From assembly GCA_030280995.1 (NCBI GenBank), contig JASXTE010000015.1, positions 24,050,501 to 24,114,500 of the forward strand: a DNA stretch of 64,000 bases, written 5' to 3'. The notes under the pieces were generated by a model, which was not told the origin of the DNA, did not search any database, and saw nothing but the letters and a program-made list of their open reading frames with translations. Both the position numbers and the translations under genes were made by a program. Shown here one piece after another: positions 12,423 through 24,132 of the stretch; the first letter of the stretch is position 1, and each line of letters starts with the position of its first letter. This stretch comes from Hemileia vastatrix. Taxonomy: Eukaryota > Basidiomycota > Pucciniomycetes > Pucciniales > Zaghouaniaceae.

Positions 12423-13026
12423 CATGGGTCCTGCCAATACTGCATTGACAAAAATCTCATCTGTACAATCACACCACTAGCTCATCCCTACAGAACCTCC
12501 TGTGACGCCTGTCACTCTAGGAAGAAGACTTGTTTCAGAACGGGTCCATTGTCCTCTTCAACATCTTCTCCTCCTCCTCAACCTGATTCACCTTCTACCA
12601 GCACCAAAAGATCCAGGCCATCCATCCTGATCCCCAGACTGGTCAACAAATTACACCCTTCAAAAAAGAGTTCCAACCCTGCTACAGCCACTAGCTCTAC
12701 CATCCCTGGTCCTTCTGATGGTAAGCCCAATACTTCTTCATACTGAAATTTAATCTTGAAAATTTCCAGTTCATTTCCATCCAGACAGTGATGATGACAA
12801 TGTGGGAAACATTGAAGCACCCCCACCTAATTCATTGCCCACCATTAAGGACAAATTTCAACAATATTCTTCTCAAAAGAAGCATCTCATACTAAACTAC
12901 TTCCAATCCACTCCTGCCAGGAATTCATTGGACCTTGAAAAAAGGAAGAACCTCATACAACAATTCAAAGCCAATGCTGAACATTTTGTTACATCTCTTG
13001 ATTCTCTTCTGCCTCTCGACTCTTGA
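12423..13026 (+). CDS. Antisense zinc-cluster gene I of E2 (5' end uncertain)
   Basis: The gene is on the strand opposite to E2 gag-pol, just inside the 3' LTR. Exon 1 is open from 12423 (a TGA lies just before it) and encodes a paired Cys motif, C-x2-C-x6-C-x12-C-x2-C-x6-C (CQYC…, then CDACHSRKKTC), followed by a Ser/Pro-rich stretch. A 64-bp GT-AG intron (12721-12784, GTAAGC…CCAG) leads into exon 2, an acidic stretch and a charged helix-rich C-terminus ending at TGA 13026. The Cys spacing equals that of fungal Zn(II)2Cys6 clusters. The basic residues sit in the second half, unlike Gal4. A DNA- or RNA-binding role is inferred only. No initiator ATG is evident, so an upstream exon is missing or decayed. 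Confidence 0.6.
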
Positions 13027-13109
13027 TTAATCTCTTGACTTAGAAATAAAAAAATTCTTGACCTCTCCAGACTTCCTGAATTTAGGCAATCATCATAAAA
13101 AATTTCCTA

Positions 13110-13541
13110 AGTTTACAGTCTTGGGGGACTAATCCTCAGTTTAAAGTCGTGGGGGACTAACAGCCCTCATTTTATAGTCTTGGGGGACTCAAAACCGCTC
13201 AGTTTATATTCTTAGGGGACTAAAAACCTAAATCAAAAAGAGAGAACCAGAGATCAAAAAATTTAAGACCAAAGAAACAAACTAACATTCTGGGGTAACT
13301 GTTCTACAGAGCAGCAAGCTCATAATTTACCCCCACTCTTGCCTCAAAAAAATTCAGAGACTCCCCCTTGGATGCCCTCTGCCAGAATGCCAGAATCACA
13401 CCAACTCCCATTAACAGTTTAAAGTCCTGAAGGACTCAACCATTAAACCATCCTCAGTTTATAGTCTTGGGGGACTAAACCATTTCTCAGTTTAAAGTCT
13501 TGATGGACTGACCAGTGTTCAGTTTAAAGTCTTGACATAGT
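13110..13541. repeat. Array of about eight AGTTTA-AGTC…GACT hairpin motifs
   Basis: On the + strand, AGTTTA(A/T)AGTC-TTGGGG-GACT or close variants start near 13110, 13137, 13167, 13201, 13416, 13456, 13490 and 13521. Each has a short stem AGTC/GACT around a TTGGG-type loop. The copy at 13201 has lost part of the stem and the last is partial. One copy of the larger GGGGTAACTG hairpin module (13291-13343) lies inside the array. The stretch is noncoding and lies between the two antisense genes. Confidence 0.85.
13291..13343. repeat. GGGGTAACTG…ACCCCCA hairpin module, copy 1
   Basis: The start, TGGGGTAACTGTTCTACAGA, matches the modules at 18740-18792 and 19001-19052. Inverted arms GGGGTAACTG and CAGTTACCCC enclose about 22 nt. 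In this copy the right arm is slightly decayed (AATTTACCCC). Confidence 0.75.
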
Positions 13542-13695
13542 TAAACACATTTTGCATAAAAAAAGGCAGAGCCACCTCCATGCACAATGCACCTCAGCCA
13601 ACCTGCTGAACTTACACTCTTTCTTCATCATCTACACATCACTGATAAAATTTTCTTTCATCTCTTTTCTCTTCATTATTGTTCCTTCACAAATC

Positions 13696-16393
13696 ATGGA
13701 TGGATCCCCAGATTTTGACCCATTGGACCTTCCCTGTTTCACTGCTCCAAAGGACTATGCTTGTAAACAGTGCATCCACATGTGCAGACCTTGCACTTTC
13801 ACTCTTCCTACTCCTCAGGCCAAATTCTATAACAGGGCCTGTGATTCCTGCAACTCTAAAAAGAAAAGATGTGACAGAGACCCCAACTGTCAGTATAGAC
13901 TAGTATATAAGTATGATATAATAGTGTTTATTTATGGTCCTACTACTTATTGATAAATGATTTAATGATTAAACCTCAGGGGAAGACTAATAAAATAGTT
14001 ATACTCAAATAAAACTCACAATACTTGGATTTAAATGCGTGCTAGTGGTGGAAAATAGATGAATAAAATATAGTTATAGCTTATATAAAGATAATATCAA
14101 TTTATAATGGCTTTAAAATATATTTCTAAATGCTAATAATTGTATTGAAGTGTTTGTTTGAATTGTAGTAATTGAATGATGATAAATAACCGTCAAAATC
14201 CCTCCTTACTTATACCCAAATCCACTGGGGTGCACAGACCTTCAATCCAGATGATGTCACTGCTATCCCCGGAAATTACAGCACTGTGAGGGCCCATCAC
14301 CTCCCCATGGCGTCCACTTCAAGCAGCTTCAACACCCAGACCTCCAGTAAGGACCCTCCATCACTATTAATAATAACACAGATCTATACCATAAATAGAA
14401 AATCCAGATAAAAGCGGATACCATAAAGAAACAGGTAAAATAAACAATAAAAAAGAGATTTAATGAAACCAAAAGCATATAAAGGAAACAAATAAAATGT
14501 CCAAGCCCCCAACAACATCCCCAAGCATCCACATTAACCCAGAAATGTCCTTCCAACCCATAAATCCGTGAATAGCCATCCAAGGAAGTAATTTAAGTTG
14601 TCAAAACTGGGTGTATGCGCCTGATATAGGCGTCTATGCTTCTGTAGGCATTGTGAGTCCACTGATTTTGTCCATATGACCTAAAATAAGCAGAAAAAAC
14701 AAAGGTTATAGGCTATTAAGGGGCTAAAACCCACTTATATACCTAAATATACATAATATACTGCATATTTCACTGAATATGAGATTTATGTATACATATA
14801 AGCTTATGTATGTCAATAATTACTTCATATCACTTAAGATAAGTATATTATGACTTCATTAACACCTTAATAAGTATTATTAGGCCATGGATAAGCTATT
14901 TAAACTACTATAAGTTATATAATAGAATAATAATTATATATATATATAATAAAATAATATATATTATTATTTTAACCTTATTTTTAAGATATAAGCTTAA
15001 TTTACTTAAGGTTATCTTATTTTAAGCATAAGAAATACTCAGTCCTAGGGATATTTAGGCTGACACCAACTATCTAATACCTCCACCTTCACCTTCACAT
15101 ATTATATTTCCAGATCTCCTACTAGGTCACCAGAACTTGGACCAGATTCTTCCTCTTTATATTCTGCTCCATCCAGAAAATCATGCCGTTCTATTCCCAA
15201 AACACTTCCTAAAAGACCTGCTTTATCTTCTCAAGAATCTACTTTTATCTCAGCAAATTCAGCCAAAATGGCTTCAAAATCAGCTCCCAGGCTGCTAGAC
15301 CATGTCCAGGAAGCCCTCCCGCCTTGCCCGAAAGCAAAAATCAGGCTCAAAACTCCCAAATTCAGCCAGATAACAGCCAATTTCCTCCATCAAACACTAA
15401 CAACTCTACACAACAACCTCCTAATTCTCCCAGAAAAATGCTTACCACCACCATTTCTTCATCTGAAAACACCAAAATTCCAACATCTCTAGAAGGCCTG
15501 CTAGAGGACCCTCTGAAAGCACCAGAGCAAACAACACTGCCCCTAAATAAAAAACTCCTGTTACTTCAAGAAGAACAAACTTCACCTCTCCTCTGACTGC
15601 CAATTATTCCTCTGATAGTTCCATTTCTTCTAGATCTTAATCCAGAAGATCACCATCAGCTACCAGGTGACCTTCTCCTGGTCCTTCCTTCAACCAACCT
15701 GGCACTCCTCTGCCAGTATCTAACAAACTTGTGCCAAGCAATGATATAAACAACAACAACAAAAGCAGAAGCCCTGTTGTTTCAACCAGGCCACAGGAAC
15801 CTCCTTCTTCTCCTTCATCTTCTCAACACCATTTAGAGGATGACCATGAAAATCCATACCTCCATCTGGTGGACCCTCCTACCACATCTATTCAACGTTC
15901 TTCAGCTGTCCAGATTCCGGCTGCATACAAATTTGAAGATCTCCCAATCTTTAAGTAACAAAAATCCAATTTCTTCAACAGAGAATAATTATTGATCCAA
16001 TTCTTCTGTTTACTTGGAACCCCGCCTCCTGCAGCTGAATTTGGAATTGGCCAACCCTTGGAAACTACTTTGACACTGGATTACGCTGATATGAAGCAAG
16101 ACCTTAGCATGATGTGTTCTAACATTCTCAAGGCCTTTGCCCTCCATGGTCCATTGAATGATTTTGAGAAGAATCTGAGAAAACAACTCCTTGATGACCA
16201 CTGGAAGATGTCTAGAATAATCAAGCACACCTTCCAGCACTCTATTCACACTTCTTCCACTTCTTTCCAAAGTATACCTTCTGACCCGGTACCTGACCAC
16301 TATAACCCATATACTTTTTCCAGCCGCCTACACTACAAAGAACACAGTTCTACCTCCAATCCAAACAAAAAAAAAACTCCAACACAATCCTGA
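13696..16393 (+). pseudogene. Antisense zinc-cluster gene II of E2 (interrupted)
   Basis: This is a second gene on the strand opposite to E2, clearly related to gene I. From ATG 13696 the frame gives an N-terminus of about 25 residues and then paired Cys motifs, C-x2-C-x6-C-x15-C-x2-C-x6-C (CKQC…, then CDSCNSKKKRC). It is cut at 13887 by a solo LTR of family C with CCAAC duplications. After the LTR a Ser/Pro/Arg-rich disordered stretch continues in changing frames (15066-15955), then a C-terminal stretch at 15992-16393 with LDYADMKQDLSMMCS and a charged helix. At least two frameshifts or stops, besides the LTR, break it. I infer a zinc-binding, possibly nucleic-acid-binding accessory protein. 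No function is known to me. Confidence 0.6.
13888..15065 (-). repeat. Solo LTR of family C (TSD CCAAC)
   Basis: 1178 bp, flanked by CCAAC at 13883-13887 and 15066-15070. On the minus strand it starts TGTCAGCCT and ends ACTGACA. It is homologous to 43174-44352 in the opposite orientation. It holds no gene, and the 14329-14583 frame is chance. A short (TA)n run lies near 14935-14950. Confidence 0.9.
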
Positions 16394-16500
16394 TCAACCG
16401 CCGCAGGCTTCTTCATCCCATCATTAAATAAAAGAATTAATAATTTACTAAATAGAAAAAAACAATAATAACAAACAGATATATATATATATATAATTTG

Positions 16501-18030
16501 TTTTTTTTTTATTTTTATTTTTATTTTTATTTTTATTTTTATTTTTATTTTTATTTTTATTTTTATTTTTATTTTTATTTTTATTTTTATTTTTATTTTT
16601 ATTTTTATTTTTATTTTTATTTTTATTTTTATTTTTATTTTTATTTTTATTTTTATTTTTATTTTTATTTTTATTTTTATTTTTATTTTTATTTTTATTT
16701 TTATTTTTATTTTTATTTTTATTTTTATTTTTATTTTTATTTTTATTTTTATTTTTATTTTTATTTTTATTTTTATTTTTATTTTTATTTTTATTTTTAT
16801 TTTTATTTTTATTTTTATTTTTATTTTTATTTTTATTTTTATTTTTATTTTTATTTTTATTTTTATTTTTATTTTTATTTTTATTTTTATTTTTATTTTT
16901 ATTTTTATTTTTATTTTTATTTTTATTTTTATTTTTATTTTTATTTTTATTTTTTATTTATTATTTTTTTTTTATTTTTATTTTTTTTTTATTTTTATTT
17001 TTATTTTTATTTTTATTTTTTTTTTATTTTTATTTTTATTTTTTTTTTATTTTTATTTTTTTTATTTTTATTTTTATTTTTATTTTTATTTTTATTCTTA
17101 TTTTTATTTTTATTTTTATTTTTATTTTTATTTTTATTTTTATTTTTATTTTTATTTTTATTTTTATTTTTATTTTTATTTTTATTTTTATTTTTATTTT
17201 TATTTTTATTTTTATTTTTATTTTTATTTTTATTTTTATTTTTATTTTTATTTTTATTTTTATTTTTATTTTTATTTTTATTTTTATTTTTATTTTTATT
17301 TTTATTTTTATTTTTATTTTTATTTTTATTTTTATTTTTATTTTTATTTTTATTTTTATTTTTATTTTTATTTTTATTTTTATTTTTATTTTTATTTTTA
17401 TTTTTATTTTTATTTTTATTTTTATTTTTATTTTTATTTTTATTTTTATTTTTATTTTTATTTTTATTTTTATTTTTATTTTTATTTTTATTTTTATTTT
17501 TATTTTTATTTTTATTTTTATTTTTATTTTTATTTTTATTTTTATTTTTATTTTTATTTTTATTTTTATTTTTATTTTTATTTTTATTTTTATTTTTATT
17601 TTTATTTTTATTTTTATTTTTATTTTTATTTTTATTTTTATTTTTATTTTTATTTTTATTTTTATTTTTATTTTTATTTTTATTTTTATTTTTATTTTTA
17701 TTTTTATTTTTATTTTTATTTTTATTTTTATTTTTATTTTTATTTTTATTTTTATTTTTATTTTTATTTTTATTTTTATTTTTATTTTTATTTTTATTTT
17801 TATTTTTATTTTTATTTTTATTTTTATTTTTATTTTTATTTTTATTTTTATTTTTATTTTTATTTTTATTTTTATTTTTATTTTTATTTTTATTTTTATT
17901 TTTATTTTTATTTTTATTTTTATTTTCATTTTTATTTTTATTTTTATTTTTATTTTTATTTTTATTTTTATTTTTATTCTATTTTTATTTTTATTTTTAT
18001 TTTTATTTTTATTTTTATTTTTAATTTTAT
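16501..18030. repeat. About 1.5 kb (TTTTA)n pentanucleotide array
   Basis: Nearly pure TTTTA repeats. 16511-16950 is uninterrupted, an imperfect T-rich break spans about 16950-17095, and 17100-17925 is pure again with a single C near 17926. A (TA)n run lies just before it, near 16480. The long translations this produces (FYFYF, FLFLF, KIKIK) are not genes. Confidence 0.97.
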
Positions 18031-18645
18031 TAATTTTAATTTTATTTTTAACTACTAAACTACTAACATACTAAAAAAATTTGAAAATGAAATTAAGATG
18101 AAATAAACAAAATAATATGAAATGAATAATTTTTACAAATGGTATCCCCAAGCCAATTGATGAGCTGATCCCCTGATACCTTACCCACATCCAAGTGCAC
18201 CTTGATGTGGATACAAAATTAAATATTTTTAAATGATTAATGATAAAAAATTAGAAATTAAAGAAAATAATAAAAAAATGAAACACAGAAATAAATGAAA
18301 TAATTAAAAAAGAAATTAGAATTGCCCGGCCAATTGATGAGCCTTTCCCCACCAATGCTTGCCCACATCCAGATGACCCTGATGTGGTAACACCATAATT
18401 TTTGTGATTTTTCCTCTTTACATCCTAATAACCCCCATAAAAAAATTAAAAGAAAAAAAGAGAAAAAAGAAAATAATTTAAAACTACTATCTAACACAAC
18501 CATAAACACAGCAATCAGAAAAAAAATAAAAGTAAAAGTCCAATCCAAAGAAATGATCACTGGGTGGGCTCCCTCAAATAAGTAAAAATAATGGGAGACC
18601 ACCAGTGATCCGCCGCCACTCCAAGGAAACAAAAGAACCCGTCCA
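18031..18645. repeat. E2 3' region: GCCAATTGATGAGC modules and a strong hairpin
   Basis: Two diverged copies of a module of about 75 bp (18139-18213 and 18321-18391) share GCCAATTGATGAGC and end in an inverted repeat CCCACATCCA…TGATGTGG. A separate inverted repeat at 18555-18610 pairs GATCACTGG-GTGG-GCTCCC with GGGAG-ACCACCAGTGATC around a 19-nt AT-rich loop. The rest is A-rich. No gene was seen. Confidence 0.75.
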
Positions 18646-19160
18646 AAACCAGTTTAAATTCATAGTGGACTAAAACCTGAATAACAAAACCAGAACTAGG
18701 ATTCAACTAGGACAAAAAAAATACTTGAAACAGACATTATGGGGCAACTGTTCTACAGAGCAGCCAGCTCATCAGTTACCCCCACACTTGCCAAAATAAA
18801 ATCTAGAAGCCCCCCCTGGGTACCTTCTAACAAAAACAGGACATCCAACGCATAAAACCAAAACCAATAATCGTGAAGTGTCCGGCACTTGAAGAACAAA
18901 ATAATTTCCAGTTTAAAGTCATAGAGGAATAAAAACCTGTGAAGACAAACTAATACTAGGGTTCAATAAAATTAAGAGAAGAGGTTGGAAACAGACAATC
19001 TGGGGTAACTGTTGATAGAGCAGCCAGCCCATCAGTCACCCCCACACCTGCCAAGGCAAAATCTAGAGGCACAGCCCATGGGTACCCTCTAAAAAAATGT
19101 TTCCAACAAACAGATGCACAGCATCACCACAAAAAATCCCAAATTAAAGAATGGTCCATA
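18646..19160. repeat. E2 3' region: two tandem hairpin modules (about 260 bp period)
   Basis: Each unit opens with an AGTTTA-type hairpin motif (18647 and 18911), continues with CAGACA…CTGGGGTAACTG and closes with CAGTTACCCCCACACTTGCC. The GGGGTAACTG/CAGTTACCCC arms are at 18740-18792 and 19001-19052. Another short motif, AGTTTATCCTCCTTGCAGAG, follows at about 19151 and overlaps the end of pol. Confidence 0.8.
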
Positions 19161-20625
19161 GTTTATCCTCCTTGCAGAGTAAGTCTTCTTCACTTCTTGT
19201 GCCTCTAGGGTAAAACCTCTTCACCTTATCTGCAGCTACCCTCTTCTTTAGGACTGCACCATCCAAATCTTGCAAAACATAAGAACCTCTAGAAACTGGA
19301 GATTTGACCCTTTAAGGTCCATTCCATCTGTCAGAAAACATCTTTCCCCACTGACTCTCCAAACTTCTATTATACACCAAAACCAAACAACCAGGTTTCA
19401 AGTGATTCCTGAGTATATGAGCTAACTTCTTGTCCCAGTATCTGACTGATTGATTTCTTATCTTCATCATTCTAGAGTATGCCTTCTCTTGACATTCCTC
19501 TCTACATTCTAACTGCTGAATTATGGCACAGAGAAAATCTTCTGTTGAGCACACATCATCCCAGTCAATTCCAAGATATGAGACAGCTTCCAAATCCACT
19601 GGTAGAACAGCCTTCTGACCAAAAACTAATTCATAAGTAGAATAGCCAGTTGTCCTTTTTACAGTGACTCTATCAGCAAATAACACCAAGGGTAAATAAT
19701 GCCTCCATTTTTCAGCACTATCTCCGCACATCTTCACCAAAGCATTCTTGATAACTTGATGGACTCTTTCAAACATGCCTTAAGCTTCAGGATAATAAGG
19801 TGTAGCCACCCTGACTTTAGAACCAATACTTGCCACAGCTTCTTTAAAGTTAGCTCCAAACTCTGCCCCTCTGTTAACAGTCACCAACTTCATCAACCCA
19901 TATCTAAATACCCATTCTTTCTTCAAAAACTTTGCCACATTCTTGGCAGTCAAAATAATGAGAGGTGCTGCCTCCACCCAACCAGACAAATTGTCCCTGG
20001 CAACAATCAAGTATTTATACCTTCCCTCTCTAATATGGACAGCATCCAGACTGACTCTTCCAAACACAGTTGATTTACCAGTAGCACAGCCAACCTCTTT
20101 AGGTTTTAAGTGACTTCTTTTTTGACACTCTTCACAAGATTGAACCCAACCCTGCACAGCCAACTTCATACCTGGCCACCAAAATCTGTCTGCTACTCTT
20201 CTATAAGTCTCCCCAAAGCCTCTATGAACAAGTTCTTCATGCAAATACTTCAACACCAACTCTTGACCCTTCTTCTGCGTCAACACAACTTGAGGATTTG
20301 GATGTCTCCTCCTCATCAACCTTTTTCCTGACACATAGAATCCAGGACTTTTCTTCTTGATTTCCAACCAAGTATTATCATCACTAATATCTGGCATCTC
20401 CAAGGTCAACAGATATACAACTAAAATAAAATAAAACCCAGTCTGACCCCAGGTCTCATCTTCAAAATCCAACAAAACAACATCCAAGGGTACAACCCTA
20501 TCATCAAAATCACCAGTGTACACATGAGCCACACAACCGGCCCATCCAGGACACCAATCTCTAAATTTTGGTAATTCCCTTCCCTTCCACTGAATCCTAT
20601 GAGAATCCAGTTCACTAACAAACAC
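19146..20625 (-). pseudogene. E2 integrase (broken)
   Basis: A Ty3-type integrase colinear with the E1 integrase. The zinc domain (HEELVHRG, CEEC) lies near 20200-20120. The catalytic core has SLDAVHI. The second motif reads TVNRGAEF, where E1 has TVDGGPEF, so the second catalytic Asp is Asn here. GMFERVHQ supplies the Glu. In-frame stops lie at about 19778 (CAA to TAA) and 19312. The C-terminal segment ends near 19146, where the codons for KEDKL coincide with the hairpin motif. Confidence 0.85.
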
Positions 20626-20640
20626 GCCATTCTCTAGATT

Positions 20641-23600
20641 TTAGCCATCCCAAACAACAGCCCCATCTTCATCAACAAAAATATCCTGATCACCAGAATC
20701 AAGATCAGAAACATCCAGTTTCTCCTCTTGGAAGAGGAGAAAACAATCATACAGTTTAGCCTCATGGGGGAGGAGAGAAAAATCTTCAGCACCCTTTGTG
20801 CTGGCTCTAACAACCGTAACATCTTCATCAAACTCTTCAGGATCAGAATCTTCATCTGTGGGTGGTCTTCTTGACAATCCATCTGGCATTGTAAAAGTTT
20901 TACCTGTCTTTTGCACCAGGTCAAAAGAAAAATGTTGAATAAACGCCACCCACCTAGTCATTGGAGCATTTAGAAGACTAGGTGTGTTGATCATTTGAAC
21001 CAGAGATTTAGTGTCCACCTGCAGCTCAAAATTCTGCCCCCACAAAACAGTTTGTAGCTTCTTTAAGATCTTTGCTACACCGCACAATTCCAAATTTGGC
21101 TGAGAGTACCTAGATTCCACCTCATTAAAAACCACAGACTCATAACTTACTGGCCTGACCTTCGCAGATTTATCTTCCTGAGACAAAACAGCAACAGCAG
21201 CAATATAACTTGAGTCCACTTCCAGATAAATTTTTTCAGCTTCCCTTCCATAATCCAACTTGTGAAGAATAATATCTTCACCCACCACCTTCTTTAACTT
21301 CTGAAAAGCATCTTCACACTCTTCAGTCCATTCCCACTCTGCATCTTTCCTGGTCAACCTCCTTAAAGGTGAAGCCAACAAAGAAAAATCTTTAATGAAA
21401 ATCCTGACATACACACAAACTCCCAAAAATCCTCTGACTTCAGTAGTATGTTTAGGCCCTGGCCATGACTGAATTTTATTAACCTTCTTATTTGCCATAA
21501 TCCTCCCTTCTTTACATACCACATGCCCAAGAATTTCCAGAGCCAGAACACAACAACAAAACTTTGAACCAGAAATAGTAAAGCCAGCCTCTTCAACTCT
21601 AAACAATACTCTCTCTAGAGTAATTGCATATTCCAAAACAAACCTCCTTATATCTGGGTTTTCTTTCAGCACTTCATTTCCATAATCAGTGGAGGGTCCT
21701 TTAATTCCACCATCATCAATAACAATACCAGCATGAGTAGGTACCTCATCCTGTAAGATCTAAGCCATTTGTGCTTGATAAACTGCTACTGAATTAGCTG
21801 CTCCTTGAGGCAACCTAGTGAGCTGAAATCTCCCCAGAGGAGTCTCAAATGTTGTGAGTGGCCGTGAATCAGTGTGAAGTTCCCTTTCATCATAACCACC
21901 CATAATATCACCCAAACCATAACACACCCTTCCAGAAAAGGCTTTCACAAAGTCTTCTGCACTTGGGGGCATCCCCGCATCCTTGATATTAACTCTATTC
22001 AGGGCTCTAAGATCATGAACCACCCTGAGTTTTCTATTCTTCTTTTTAACACAGAGCACCGGACTTGAGTAACTAGAAGTTGATTTTTCATACAATCCAG
22101 TCCTGACTCTTTCCCTAAAAATCTCCACAAAATAATCACATATAGCAGTAGGAACTTGAATAGGTTTGATTTGCCAAGGTTCATGACAAACCACAGGAAT
22201 CAAGTAAGGTTCCCCATAAGAGTGTTTCAACACACCCCTTTCCTCTTCAACAAGTACCACCACCTTATCTCTTAGCACAATAAAGTGCAGCAACAACTTC
22301 CTTTCCTCCTAAGACAGCCAACCATCAGGACCAAAATTAACAACCTTCAACCTTTCCATTGTCACTCTAGCAGTTTCCTCAAAAGCAGGAGGATTATTCA
22401 ACAGAGTAGTACATTACGGATCTCTTGAAAACGGAGATCTCTTCAGTGGAGGATTCAAACCTAAAGGCATAGGCTCATTGACAGGCCTAATCTTCTGCAT
22501 GACCTTCTTATACTTTGCGGCCCTACCATCAACTTGAGGGATCTTCAGGAATTCTTCTTCACCAGACCTGGAACAAAAACCAAGGGTTTCCCCATTGCTC
22601 ACATGTGTGGCCAAGGTAATATTTTTGAAAGGTGTAGAAGAAACCCTAGTGGTGCACAATTGAAAGGACTTACTTTTACTCCCCAATCTCACCACTCCAA
22701 AGCATTTCCGCATATCTTTCAATAAAGATAAATAACCCATTTTCCTTTTTGAACTTGAATTAAAATTAATTGAAAATCTTGAAAAAGAACAAATACTTGA
22801 TAAAAAACTTGAAGAATACTTGCAAATAGGAGAAACATTAAAAAGAGAAAGTTGAAAATCCACTTGGTATATCTCCAAGGGAGCTGACCTACTACAACCT
22901 GGGATTTCCTCACCTTGGGGAGAGGCTGTAGCACTTGGGTGATCAGCCCTCATCATTTTAAAAAAGACAGACTCTCTCTAGATCCTGGGCCACACTCCAA
23001 AAATCCTGAGGTAGCACCTACTTCTTTTCTCCTCCTACAACAATCCATGCATTGACACATGGAAGACAAACCAGGCCTAGTTTCCCAACCATCATCTCCA
23101 GGAGATGATAACCTCATGTGAAGCCTTCTCTCATCTTCACCAGTTAACTCCAAACTAATCCCCATGTCAAATTGATAGCCAATTCTTTCTGGAAATCCAT
23201 CAAGAATGGCCCCCCTTAAACTGCTTTTACATTACCTTTAGCAATGTAAAAATGAGCCTTGCTGGAGGCTCCACCAACATCCAATTTAACAAATTCAGAG
23301 GTTACCATCAACTCTGTTACATGACCACCTATACCTCTTAAATTTTCACCAATTCCAGTTTTGATGGGGAGGCCCAAATGAGTTGCCTCAAACAAAGAAA
23401 TCAGGTCAATCTGAGAACCTGAATCCACCAATGCCCTAGCCTCCCTGCCATTCAGGGCGATGTTGAAATATCCTAGAGGTGCAGAAAAATGAGTTTCCAA
23501 CCCCTCACCAAATTTCTCCGCAGAATCACATATGTATTCTACTTCTCCAGAAGACACTCTTCTTCTGGTAAACAATTTTTTTTGCCTATCCACCAATCCA

Positions 23601-24115
23601 GGACTGATAGCATATAACTCCCCATAAGTGAGAGAAACCAGACCCAGGTTTGTCCTATCTAGAACAGAGTCCATAACATTAGATTGAACAGAAACTACTG
23701 GCCTCTCAAAGTGAGCCCTTGGCTTCACTACCTTGGTCCTAGAATTTTCCTGAGGACCAGTACCGCCAACAGATTTTCCATCTACAGGAATCAACCCAGA
23801 TCCCTCACCAGAACCTCTGACCCCAGTAGGCCTTGGCAATGAATCCAACGGAACCTCCTCCTCAGAGTTCACATCCATAGGCATTGGCTCACCATTAAGG
23901 TCTAATTCTCCAAAGCTAGGGGGGCCCATATTAGCAATCCCCTTCTGCATCTTATACAGCTCCTCTTTTCCGTACTTCTTCCTAGCTTCACCCAGCTTAG
24001 GATCCGCTTTAGAGACCTTAGGCTTTGGTTGGGCCTGAGAGCTGCTATTTGGCCTTCCCACCTTCCCTGCCTCTAAGTCATAAACACCAGCAAAGCACTC
24101 ACCACTTGACTGTCC
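20641..24115 (-). pseudogene. E2 pol: protease, reverse transcriptase, RNase H (broken)
   Basis: The protease shows VDSGSQIDLIS (about 23430). RT shows LRVVHDLRALNR, LTRLPQG and the variant catalytic box VIDDGG (about 21715). The RNase H start reads LEVDSSYIAAVAV. Stops or shifts occur near 23216-23165, 22956, 22410, 22300, 21760 (TGG to TAG just before the catalytic box) and 20638. Two LxxExKL peptides in the RNase H tail (20720-20780) are encoded by the hairpin motif (CCTC…GAGG arms). Confidence 0.85.
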
Positions 24116-24132
24116 TCCGCAAGATTATAATT

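Noticed and set aside
13840..13875. CDSCNSKKKRC as part of an ordinary Gal4-type transcription factor of the host
   Set aside because: The gene sits inside E2 next to an array of element motifs, has a homologue in the same element and a counterpart in the chromovirus, so an element gene fits better.
14329..14583. 84-codon hydrophobic frame
   Set aside because: It lies inside solo LTR-C. A related but broken frame occurs in the other LTR-C copy because the DNA is homologous.
16498..18024. 508-residue and 297-residue open frames of FYFYF/FLFLF and KIKIK
   Set aside because: Translations of the TTTTA array. Not genes.
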